DNA of 19,967 nucleotides from CAZRNB01 sp964601355 (lineage in GTDB: Bacteria > Planctomycetota > Phycisphaerae > Sedimentisphaerales > Anaerobacaceae). A program made the position numbers and the translations under genes. The stretch lies in NCBI GenBank assembly GCA_964601355.1, contig CAZRNB010000051.1, positions 1 to 19,967 on the forward strand. Direction: 5' to 3'. Positions 1-6,168 of the stretch are shown here, piece after piece; the stretch's first letter is position 1, and every line of letters starts with the position of its first letter. The notes below the pieces were generated by a model that made no database searches, was not told the DNA's origin, and was given only the letters and a program-made list of their open reading frames with translations.

Positions 1-432
1 GATGCGAATTTTTCTATGTGGCAGGCCGACGGCGTAAATCCGCCGGTTGTATTTGCTTCAACTTACGAAGGTGGAATCACAAACGAGGATGTATTCTACA
101 TTTCAGCCGGCGGCCATACTCATATAAACTGGGGCTTCACCAAGCCAGGCTTATATGAGGTCGATTTCCAGATTTCAACGGTTTATAAGTGTGACGCAGC
201 CCTGACCGCCGATATAGCACCAATAGGCAATGAATTTTACAGGGGAAATTGTATCGTTGATTTTGACGATTTTGCCCTGCTCGCTTCGCATTGGCTCCAA
301 ACCGGCTGCGGCGGAACACCGGACTCTTGCGAGGGAGCAGACATAGATGGCAATGGCGAGGTCGGCATCGGCGATTTGGCTATTTTGGCAGAGCAGTTGT
401 TTCAATGCGGATACACCGGCTGCAAACACTAA
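1..432 (+). CDS. 3' end of a secreted anchor-M/dockerin-like protein (partial)
   Basis: The reading frame is open from the window edge (the bases before the first ATG at 16 are in frame), so this is the C-terminal part of a longer protein. Residues near 33-60 carry the motif GGHTHINWGFTKPGLYEVDF. That agrees with the choice-of-anchor M / actinobacterial wall-repeat signature (H-x-H-x-N-W-x-F-x-x-P-G-x-Y), found in surface proteins. The tail has two dockerin-like calcium-binding segments: DFDDFALLASHWLQTGC and, further on, DIDGNGEVGIGDLAILAEQL. This arrangement is common at the ends of planctomycete extracellular proteins. The protein is probably exported, but the signal peptide would lie outside the window. 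The function of the missing N-terminal part is unknown. Confidence 0.75.
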   Translation, partial: DANFSMWQADGVNPPVVFASTYEGGITNEDVFYISAGGHTHINWGFTKPGLYEVDFQISTVYKCDAALTADIAPIGNEFYRGNCIVDFDDFALLASHWLQTGCGGTPDSCEGADIDGNGEVGIGDLAILAEQLFQCGYTGCKH

Positions 433-473
433 TATAGAGGATAGCGGTTAGCATACAGGAAAATATCTTCTAT

Positions 474-508
474 CCGCTGAACGCTAAACGCTGTACGCTG
501 TACGCGAG
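474..508. repeat. 7-bp tandem repeat (ACGCTGT-type)
   Basis: Five consecutive degenerate 7-mers: CCGCTGA, ACGCTAA, ACGCTGT, ACGCTGT, ACGCGAG. The related string TTGAACGCTAAA recurs at 557-568, just before the mannose-6-phosphate isomerase start. The rest of 433-583 shows no gene; it has a weak GGATAG/CTATCC inverted pair (439-444 and 470-475). Confidence 0.6.
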
Positions 509-583
509 CAAGCACCGCCCTGCCTCTGACAATCGAAAAATAAATTATCGACATCGTTGAACGCTAAAAGTAAAATTCAGGTT

Positions 584-1663
584 ATGAAACCTTACCCGTT
601 GAAATTTAAGCCGATATTCAAGCAGCGAATATGGGGCGGCCAGAAGCTGCGTGAGGTATTCAATAAAGACATCCCGCCTCTTGAAAAGACCGGCGAAAGC
701 TGGGAATTGGCTGACCTGCCGAATGATAAGTCCGTAATCGCAAATGGCGAATTGGCTGGCCAAACGCTTAGCTCGGCAATCCAAAAGTTTCCAAAAGAAA
801 TAACAGGCGATAAGAATTTCAAAGGACCTTTTCCGCTGCTGATTAAATTTCTTGATGCTGAGGACATCTTAAGTGTGCAGGTCCATCCTGACGCAGAAAC
901 TTGCAGGCGTTTGGGCAAGGGCGAGCCAAAAACTGAATGCTGGTATATCATATCTGCTGAACCTGGAGCGGTAATTTACAAAGGGCTTAAACAAGGCGTC
1001 ACGAAACAGAAATTCACCGAGGCGATAAAAAACGGCACGGTTGACAAGATGCTGCAAAAGGTTCCTGTCGAGGCCGGCCAGTGTCACTTCCTGCCTGCCG
1101 GCACCGCACACAGCATCGGAGCAGGCTTATTGATTGCTGAAATTCAAACCCAGTCAGACACTACGTATCGCGTCTTCGACTTTAATAGAGTCGATGAGAC
1201 CGGCAAATACAGACCGCTTCACATTAAAGAGTCACTTGAGAGTATCCATTTCGATTTAGCCGGTAACGAACTGTTGGTCACAACAGTAGGTCGGCTGATA
1301 GACTGCGAATACTTCAAAGTCGATAAAGACCACCAAGCTAAAAACTGCGAGGTTCTTCTTTCGCCTGGCAAGATGAAAATTATGATTTTTATAACCGGCT
1401 TTGGAACAATCCTACCAGCCGGAGCACCAGACCAATTGTCAATCTGTGATTCTGATAGACGACAGAAGACAGAAGCCCGCCCTGAGCGAAGCCGAAGGGA
1501 CGGAGGACAGATGACCCCAAGCGACAAGCTACGAGCAACGAGTTACGAGCGACGAGTCACGAGCGACGAGTTCAGAGCTGGTGACACGCTTCTTATCCCT
1601 GCTGTATATGAAGGAGCGATACGCTTTGCCGAGGATACACAATACTTGACAGCAACCATCTAA
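584..1663 (+). CDS. manA: mannose-6-phosphate isomerase, type I (cupin)
   Basis: This zinc-dependent cytosolic enzyme interconverts fructose-6-phosphate and mannose-6-phosphate and feeds GDP-mannose and glycan synthesis. The N-terminus KPIFKQRIWGG, the zinc-site strings SVQVHPD, KTECWY and GTAHSIGAG, and QSDTTYRVFDFNR follow the short Bacillus-type family in the right order. I chose ATG 584 because homology begins at KPYPLKFKPIF; an in-frame TTG at 557 would add nine unlikely residues that come from the upstream repeat. The protein is 359 residues against roughly 315-325 usual for this form. The excess is an Arg-rich low-complexity block at about residues 288-332, encoded by interspersed repeats (about 1455-1575) between beta strands of the C-terminal cupin. 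It stays in frame and the conserved end (GDTLLIPAVYEGAIRF) follows. The polysaccharide genes downstream suggest a role in sugar supply. Confidence 0.9.
   Translation: MKPYPLKFKPIFKQRIWGGQKLREVFNKDIPPLEKTGESWELADLPNDKSVIANGELAGQTLSSAIQKFPKEITGDKNFKGPFPLLIKFLDAEDILSVQVHPDAETCRRLGKGEPKTECWYIISAEPGAVIYKGLKQGVTKQKFTEAIKNGTVDKMLQKVPVEAGQCHFLPAGTAHSIGAGLLIAEIQTQSDTTYRVFDFNRVDETGKYRPLHIKESLESIHFDLAGNELLVTTVGRLIDCEYFKVDKDHQAKNCEVLLSPGKMKIMIFITGFGTILPAGAPDQLSICDSDRRQKTEARPERSRRDGGQMTPSDKLRATSYERRVTSDEFRAGDTLLIPAVYEGAIRFAEDTQYLTATI
1455..1575 (+). repeat. repeat-derived in-frame insert inside manA
   Basis: Two repeat types sit side by side. 1480-1499 is a 20-bp imperfect palindrome, CCCTGAGCGAAGCCGAAGGG. 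1531-1572 is three near-identical 14-mers, ACGAGCAACGAGTT, ACGAGCGACGAGTC and ACGAGCGACGAGTT, preceded by a degenerate half copy at 1519-1530. The block has no counterpart in the usual length of the family and contains no stop in the manA frame. Confidence 0.75.
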
Positions 1664-1768
1664 ATTAAGGCGGATTTTCTACCGGCGAGTTTCTCAGTAA
1701 TTGCCCCAGCGACAAGTGCTGGGGCTAAACATTCGAGAAACAATTAAGGCGGGATTTCCACAGGTGAG
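1663..1768. repeat. direct duplication of a dockerin-gene 3' end
   Basis: Bases 1663-1689 and 1742-1768 align almost end to end (AATTAAGGCGG then a T/C-rich stretch ending in GAG). Read on the minus strand the second copy encodes the end of the dockerin gene, SPVEIPP-stop, and the first encodes SPVENPP-stop in an otherwise non-coding position. The first copy is therefore a vestige of a similar dockerin 3' end next to the manA stop codon. Confidence 0.6.
1689..1741. terminator. two-tier stem-loop between convergent manA and dockerin genes
   Basis: Inner stem GCCCCAGC (1703-1710) pairs with GCTGGGGC (1718-1725) around a 7-nt loop. Outer stem GTTTCTC (1689-1695) pairs with GAGAAAC (1735-1741). 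It lies between two genes that converge, so it could terminate both transcripts, although no clear U-tract follows. The inner part ends GGGGCTAAAC, like the hairpins at 6730 and 8140. Confidence 0.5.
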
Positions 1769-3495
1769 CTCTTCAGCCAGTTAGAAACCAATAGATAAAG
1801 GTCAGCAGCGTTAATAATCCCATTGCGATCGAAATCAGTCAGGTTCCGTGACCCGTGACTCGTGATACGTGGCTCCACAGTAAGGTGTCCTGCGGAGAGC
1901 GACGAGAGACGAGCGACGAGAGACAAGTCCGTTTGGGATGCCAGCCAGCTCATCGACAGGATAACAAAATCATAAAGATTAATTATATTATCCTGGTTGG
2001 CATCACCTTCCAAAAGTGTGCATAAGCTCACTGATGTCTTCGGTGCCGAAATGACTACACTTCTTTTGACATTCATCAAAGTAGTCTCACCACGCACGGT
2101 GATATCATAAGTGCCCGGCGCAACGCCAAGAGTTTCGCAAATTGCCGTGTTAACATCGACAGACTTGGTAGTTGTTAATTGGAAATTATAATTCGGAGCA
2201 TCCGTTAATACATTCGCTCCCGGCGGAAAGAACTTGACGGTCAATGGAACTACCCAGCCTTCATCGGGTCGGCTGTTTCCTTGAAGAGCCACAGAAATAG
2301 ACACCTGTGCTGCTATTGGACCTATGCTGACTATTGCCTGGGGGACGTTTGTTGCAGGTATATTTGTGGCGGCTCGAATATTACCCTGCTCACCAGAAGT
2401 AAATTTGGTCTTAAAGTGACAGCCTAAATCAATTGCAGTAGCCTGGATAAGCATATTGCCGGCAACGAAACCCGTTTCTAACTGGGCGTAATGCAGGTCC
2501 TGACCCGTATATGATGCTGAATTAAGGCAAAGTATGATATAACACGGCGCCTCAGGTAAGCCGCTAACGGCAGAGCGCAGAGCGCCTCTAACATCGGCAG
2601 GAATCTCTCCGCCTCTGGCGCCGGCGGAGCTTAATTGCTCAAGCCTATGGTCCCTTGTAGCCAGGCTCGTGACAGGATTTCTATTATGATAACGATAAAC
2701 GCCACTTTCGTTCACTAAATAAATGCTCCGGCTCAAATAATAGTTAGCAATGGCTGAAGGAACGGTTAGGCCCGCCCTGCTATTAGTTGTCGTATGAGCG
2801 GAGCAGCCATATCCTGCCCATAGAATCTGGGAAATCTGCTGGCTTGACAAATTCGTTTGGGTGAAATTACTGACGTAATTAAGATTTGCTAACACTTCTT
2901 CAAGGCTGTCTCCGCCCGCAGTACAAGGGTCCGGCAGCCAGCCAGGCTGGCCTTGTGGTACAGAAGAATGTGCTACCAATGCAGAGGTCAGCTCTTTAAC
3001 TGCCTTCACTCCAAAAATCAGCCTTGTCTTTGGGTATCCCATTCCTTTCGGGCAGCTTGCCACCGGCGATTGGGAGCTGCGGCATAAGGAAACAGACGCG
3101 AGCATCGCCGGCATAAAAGAAAGACCACCATCGAAATCAAGCTCGCTTTCATATCTAATCGCGAAGGAGCCATCATTCGTCACTTCACTTGAATACCAGC
3201 TCAGTGAGTGGTTGTTTGGGTCGTATAAGTATGTCCCAGCCGGCGCGACAAGATATATGTTTCTATAAGAGCCTGTAATCGGAGCTCTTCCTGCAGCCCA
3301 TAGGATATTACTTAGCTGCTGGTTGCTTGCGGCAGTTCCACTGATGGAATGCTGTGAGTACCTGCTATTCATACAGATTTCCACGGAATTTTGTGTAACT
3401 ATCGGCGGAGGGAGAGGACCAACATTGATGCCCTGGGCCTGACATAGCATAGAGGATAAAGTTAAAGCAAAGATTATTGATATTATCCTTTTCAT
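1744..3495 (-). CDS. secreted double nitroreductase-like (SagB-type) protein with dockerin tail
   Basis: An N-terminal signal peptide is evident (MKRIISIIFALTLSSMLCQA), and GAGGG lies six bases before the ATG. Residues about 59-165 and 215-365 are two nitroreductase-like regions. Both open with the SagB-type hallmark of Leu/Ile-rich helix then W-A-x-x-G (LSNILWAAGR; ISQILWAGYG). The second is better preserved, with LTVPSAIANYYLSRSIYLV, GVYRYH and QLETGFVAGNMLIQATAIDLG. The family binds FMN and is normally cytosolic, so an exported member is unusual. Residues 397-490 look like a beta-sandwich linker. A dockerin-like pair (about 497-520 and 554-575) ends the protein. The two calcium-binding repeats are separated by about 28 residues encoded by a 14-bp repeat (1851-1930). 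Catalytic activity and any partner carrying a cohesin are unknown. Confidence 0.75.
   Translation of the reverse strand: MKRIISIIFALTLSSMLCQAQGINVGPLPPPIVTQNSVEICMNSRYSQHSISGTAASNQQLSNILWAAGRAPITGSYRNIYLVAPAGTYLYDPNNHSLSWYSSEVTNDGSFAIRYESELDFDGGLSFMPAMLASVSLCRSSQSPVASCPKGMGYPKTRLIFGVKAVKELTSALVAHSSVPQGQPGWLPDPCTAGGDSLEEVLANLNYVSNFTQTNLSSQQISQILWAGYGCSAHTTTNSRAGLTVPSAIANYYLSRSIYLVNESGVYRYHNRNPVTSLATRDHRLEQLSSAGARGGEIPADVRGALRSAVSGLPEAPCYIILCLNSASYTGQDLHYAQLETGFVAGNMLIQATAIDLGCHFKTKFTSGEQGNIRAATNIPATNVPQAIVSIGPIAAQVSISVALQGNSRPDEGWVVPLTVKFFPPGANVLTDAPNYNFQLTTTKSVDVNTAICETLGVAPGTYDITVRGETTLMNVKRSVVISAPKTSVSLCTLLEGDANQDNIINLYDFVILSMSWLASQTDLSLVARLSSLSAGHLTVEPRITSHGSRNLTDFDRNGIINAADLYLLVSNWLKSSPVEIPP
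1851..1930. repeat. repeat insert between the two dockerin repeats
   Basis: Two exact 14-mers GAGCGACGAGAGAC stand in tandem at 1897-1910 and 1911-1924. Next to them is a GTGACCCGTGACTCGTGA-type string (about 1849-1866). The same 14-mer core is inside manA and the ATP-grasp gene. On the coding strand the segment gives the low-complexity linker between the two calcium-binding loops. Confidence 0.7.
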
Positions 3496-3700
3496 TTCTT
3501 ACCCTCACAAAATTGACCATCATTTGGTGCTTCTCCTCGCAAACCTTCATTGAACGTTAATATTATAACATGTCTCTACTCATTTTCAAATAAAAAGTGA
3601 AATTTGCCCCCTGGGAGAATATCGCTTTGAACGGACCGTCAGGTTATCAGAGTAACAAGTTATCAGGTAATGGGCATCAGGTTATCAGAATATTAGGTAA
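3496..3700. other. intergenic stretch with no gene
   Basis: The region contains the leader of the minus-strand nitroreductase/dockerin gene (SD GAGGG next to 3495) and is AT-rich between about 3550 and 3600. From 3640 onwards it passes into the ATCAGG repeat block. No RNA gene or convincing small gene is visible. Confidence 0.5.
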
Positions 3701-3770
3701 TCATAATGGTTTTATTTCCTGGTTTCCTGATAACCTACCCTCTGATTCTCTAATAACCTGATTTCCTGCG
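3640..3770. repeat. ATCAGG/TTATCAGG degenerate repeat block
   Basis: GGTTATCAG occurs at 3642-3650 and 3680-3688, with further variants (TTATCAGGTAA, TATTAGGTAATC). The inverted form CTGATAACC lies at 3727-3735, followed by AATAACCTGATTTCCTG. The right half is read as the C-terminal tail of the minus-strand WecA-like gene. The same family reappears at 16121-16185. Confidence 0.7.
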
Positions 3771-4891
3771 CGGCAGGCTCCCCGCAGCCCCTCCATTTTC
3801 AGGTAGCCCTTCCTCCATACAATTAAGCCGGAGACTACAAAAACCACGATATACACACCTGCCGCATACCAGGTTCTTATCTGGCTCATAACCAAACCAA
3901 TCACCGCATACATACCGGCAAGGCCATAACAAATAACAACTGTCTTTTTAAGCGGTATTCCTCTGTCAATCATCTGGTCGTAAATATGTCCGCGATCGGA
4001 GACGAACAAAGGCCTGTGATTCAGCAGCCTTCTGACCAAAGCCACTGCTGTATCAAGAATCGGCAGGCCGAAGACTACGATTGAAGCCATCCACCAGCGA
4101 GGGACACCTTCGGCGAATAAGAGCATAAGCGAGGCCACCATAAAACCCAAAAGCATGCTGCCGGCGTCACCCATAAATATCTTGGCAGGATGGCGATTGA
4201 AAGGCAAAAATCCGCAGACGCCTCCAATAAGGCCGAGGCAAATTATAATCCGGACAGGGTCGCCGACTTCGCTATAGCCCCATGTTGCAAGATGGATAGA
4301 CAAAAGCAGCATCGCAAAGGACATTATGGCTGTCACTCCTGCGCAAAGCCCATCGAGTCCATCCAACAGATTGAGCGAATTTGTCGCACCGAGAACAAAG
4401 AATATTACTATAAAAATGCTAAAGAATATTTCGAGATTATGAGGTATCGACAGATTCAGCGGGATAGCGATACGCTGCCAATTCGGCGTAATGCCGACCA
4501 GCAGCAGCACAACCGCAGAGGCAATTTGGCCGAGAAATTTTTGCTTCGGCTTCAGGTTGAGTATATCATCGGTCACTCCGACAAAACATGCTATCATCCC
4601 GCCGGCTAATATTGCCAGAAGCCTTTTCAAACCTGGCCCCGCCAACAGGGTAATGCCAACCAACGCACCGATTGCTAAACCAATAAATATGCCGACGCCG
4701 CCAAGATATGCGATAGGCTCTTTGTGAGTTTTTACCAAATTATCAGGCCGATCAACGATACCAAATTTTATAGCTATCTTTTTGCACAGCCAGGTAGCCG
4801 CCAGCGAGCCGACAAAGGACACCAATAATACCGGCCAAAAGCTAACTACCCACGTTACCGACCTATGCGGACCTATTATATGGTCAAACAT
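3701..4891 (-). CDS. WecA/MraY-like undecaprenyl-phosphate sugar-1-phosphate transferase
   Basis: A polytopic inner-membrane enzyme, expected to transfer a HexNAc-1-phosphate from a UDP-sugar to undecaprenyl phosphate, the first step of a surface glycan. Family motifs occur in order: DRPDNLVKTHKEPIAYLGG (residues about 47-65), the DD pair in GVTDDILNLKPKQKF (about 105-119), NSLNLLDGLDGL (171-182), and PFNRHPAKIFMGDAGS (230-245). The soluble-loop equivalent of the His motif reads DRGHIYDQMIDRG (299-311). About ten hydrophobic segments surround them. An AGGA lies eight bases before the ATG. The conserved part ends near residue 367. The last roughly 29 residues, ending RLSGNQEIKPL, are encoded by the ATCAGG repeat block and have no family counterpart. 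It lies 88 bp downstream of the ATP-grasp gene on the same strand. WecA versus another HexNAc specificity cannot be settled from sequence alone. Confidence 0.88.
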   Translation of the reverse strand: MFDHIIGPHRSVTWVVSFWPVLLVSFVGSLAATWLCKKIAIKFGIVDRPDNLVKTHKEPIAYLGGVGIFIGLAIGALVGITLLAGPGLKRLLAILAGGMIACFVGVTDDILNLKPKQKFLGQIASAVVLLLVGITPNWQRIAIPLNLSIPHNLEIFFSIFIVIFFVLGATNSLNLLDGLDGLCAGVTAIMSFAMLLLSIHLATWGYSEVGDPVRIIICLGLIGGVCGFLPFNRHPAKIFMGDAGSMLLGFMVASLMLLFAEGVPRWWMASIVVFGLPILDTAVALVRRLLNHRPLFVSDRGHIYDQMIDRGIPLKKTVVICYGLAGMYAVIGLVMSQIRTWYAAGVYIVVFVVSGLIVWRKGYLKMEGLRGACRAGNQVIRESEGRLSGNQEIKPL

Positions 4892-4900
4892 CCTTTAAAT

Positions 4901-4990
4901 CCTAAAGTGAGCTAAAGTGCCTAAAGTGATCTAAAGTTATAATTTTAGGCACTTTAGTCACTCCAAATTTTAGGCACTTTTAAACTTCTA
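4901..4990. repeat. CTAAAGTG repeat block with long imperfect palindrome
   Basis: Copies of CTAAAGTG with a 9-10 bp period run from 4902. Together with the inverted copies TTTTAGGCACTTTAG they form an imperfect palindrome centred on TTATAA (4937-4942) and extending roughly 4916-4962, with a one-base bulge. The block lies between the ATP-grasp and WecA-like genes, and its right end supplies the last codons (TLEV-stop) of the ATP-grasp gene. Confidence 0.65.
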
Positions 4991-5993
4991 AAGTAAGCCA
5001 GACTTCGCTGTCGTAGCGAAGCATAATTAGATTATCTCTGAAACCATCGAAACGGATATTCGCTGGCTTACCGAGTAATTCCTGCAATATCCACTTTGGA
5101 AAGTTGGCGCCGGCTTTGATTGATAATGGGACGCCGCCACCGAACCGCGGATTTATTTCGATAAACTTAACTTCATTACCCGGCGTTAAAAATAACTGCA
5201 AAGTGATAACGCCAGGCCCTGCTCCAAGAGCCTCGACCAATCTCGCAGATTCGTTCATAATTTGGGGCTGCTTATCTACCTGCCCTTTACTAACCTCACC
5301 GGCTCGCGCCTCAATGCGTTTTCTCGGCACAACACAACGGACCTTCATATCGCGGTCAACATAGACGTCACAGGTATATTCAGCACCCCTGACAAATTCC
5401 TGGCAGATAACATTTGGTATCCTTTTCGCAAAGAACAATAACTCCCTTCGGTTCTTCACGACAGCGTTACCTTTGCTGGCATAGCCATCCCACGGCTTCA
5501 GAAAACAGGGAAAGCGAATACTTTTGACTCGTGACCGGTGACCACGATGGACGAGCGACGAGCATGCCGAGTTAATACCAACAGTAATAGGAGTATCAAA
5601 GCCGTTCCTTATTAGGAACCGGTACGTTTTTCTTTTATCCTGGCAGATCTCGATCACTTCCGGACTTGAGACAAGAACACAACAATTCAATGCTGAAAAT
5701 TTTGACTTGTTCTGTGCAAGGAGCTTCAGGTCCAAATCAACGGTAGGAACAAGCAATCTGACTTTGTTGGCCTTTACAATTGATAATAACTGCTTTATAT
5801 AGCCGGAGTGAGTTATCGGCTTAACTAAAAAACCTTTATCGCACAATTGCAGAGCAGAGCTTAGCTCGCTGGTATCTGTGCCAAAAAAGCGAGCGTATAT
5901 TTTCAATTGCCTTGCTGCCTGATGAAAGCTTTTGAGCAGGGAGACCCGTCTGCCAATGCAGGTGAATAAAATGTTAGCGCTATCTTTAACCAT
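4980..5993 (-). CDS. ATP-grasp ligase of the carbamoyl-phosphate-synthase-like type
   Basis: The N-terminal pre-ATP-grasp domain opens with ANILFTCIGRRVSLLKSF (residues 6-23) and LLVPTVDLDLKLLA (80-93). The ATP-grasp core shows the P-loop region FPCFLKPWDGYASKGNAVV (161-179), the hinge QEFVRGAEYTCDVYVD (198-213) and the metal-binding end KFIEINPRFGGGVPL (276-290). Such enzymes join a carboxylate to an amine or thiol using ATP. In polysaccharide loci they often modify sugars with amino acids, but the substrate here is unknown. No clear ribosome-binding site precedes ATG 5993. Residues about 142-158 (Arg/Ser/His-rich) are encoded by a GACGAG-type repeat (5526-5567) in frame between the first and second domains. 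The C-terminal residues TLEV come from the CTAAAGT block. Confidence 0.82.
   Translation of the reverse strand: MVKDSANILFTCIGRRVSLLKSFHQAARQLKIYARFFGTDTSELSSALQLCDKGFLVKPITHSGYIKQLLSIVKANKVRLLVPTVDLDLKLLAQNKSKFSALNCCVLVSSPEVIEICQDKRKTYRFLIRNGFDTPITVGINSACSSLVHRGHRSRVKSIRFPCFLKPWDGYASKGNAVVKNRRELLFFAKRIPNVICQEFVRGAEYTCDVYVDRDMKVRCVVPRKRIEARAGEVSKGQVDKQPQIMNESARLVEALGAGPGVITLQLFLTPGNEVKFIEINPRFGGGVPLSIKAGANFPKWILQELLGKPANIRFDGFRDNLIMLRYDSEVWLTLEV
5526..5567. repeat. GACGAG-type repeat inside the ATP-grasp gene
   Basis: GACTCGTGACCGGTGACCAC at 5526-5545 is followed by ACGAGCGACGAG at 5551-5562. The 12-mer is identical to the core in manA (1545-1556 and 1559-1570). The block keeps the reading frame of the host gene. 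Confidence 0.7.
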
Positions 5994-6011
5994 AAGAAAT
6001 CAGGAACTAAA

Positions 6012-6037
6012 GTGACTAAAGTTATAACTTTAGGCAC
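6012..6037. repeat. CTAAAGTTATAACTTTAG palindrome between divergent genes
   Basis: A perfect 18-bp palindrome CTAAAGTTATAACTTTAG flanked by GTGA and GCAC (one mismatch) lies in the divergent gap 5994-6168, between the ATP-grasp gene and the NusG-like gene. It belongs to the same family as 4901-4990 and 18805-18850. Confidence 0.7.
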
Positions 6038-6078
6038 TATAGTCTTTATTCTCAAAATTTATTCTTTACTATTGTATC

Positions 6079-6104
6079 TTGACCATTTTCATGATAAGTA
6101 TAAT
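6079..6104 (+). promoter_or_regulatory. possible promoter of the antiterminator gene
   Basis: TTGACC at 6079-6084 and a perfect TATAAT at 6099-6104 point towards the NusG-like gene. The 14-bp spacer is shorter than ideal; with a 17-bp spacer the -10 would be AATAAT at 6102-6107. Transcription would start near 6112, which fits translation starting at 6169 rather than upstream. Confidence 0.35.
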
Positions 6105-6168
6105 AATTTTACTAATTAATTTGACTAATCGACTAAAAATTATAGCCGGTTTAAATAGGAGTATTAAG

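Noticed and set aside
1531..1572. CRISPR array
   Set aside because: The 14-bp units are contiguous without spacers, lie within a gene, and no cas gene is near. The same applies to the other tandem repeats.
4190..4727. Plus-strand open frames opposite the WecA-like gene
   Set aside because: They are reading-frame shadows of a gene with clear motifs on the other strand.
6079..6168. Upstream extension of the NusG-like gene from TTG 6079
   Set aside because: The added residues are hydrophobic low-complexity translation of AT-rich DNA, overlap a TATAAT box and lack a ribosome-binding site, whereas TTG 6169 has AGGAG at ideal spacing.
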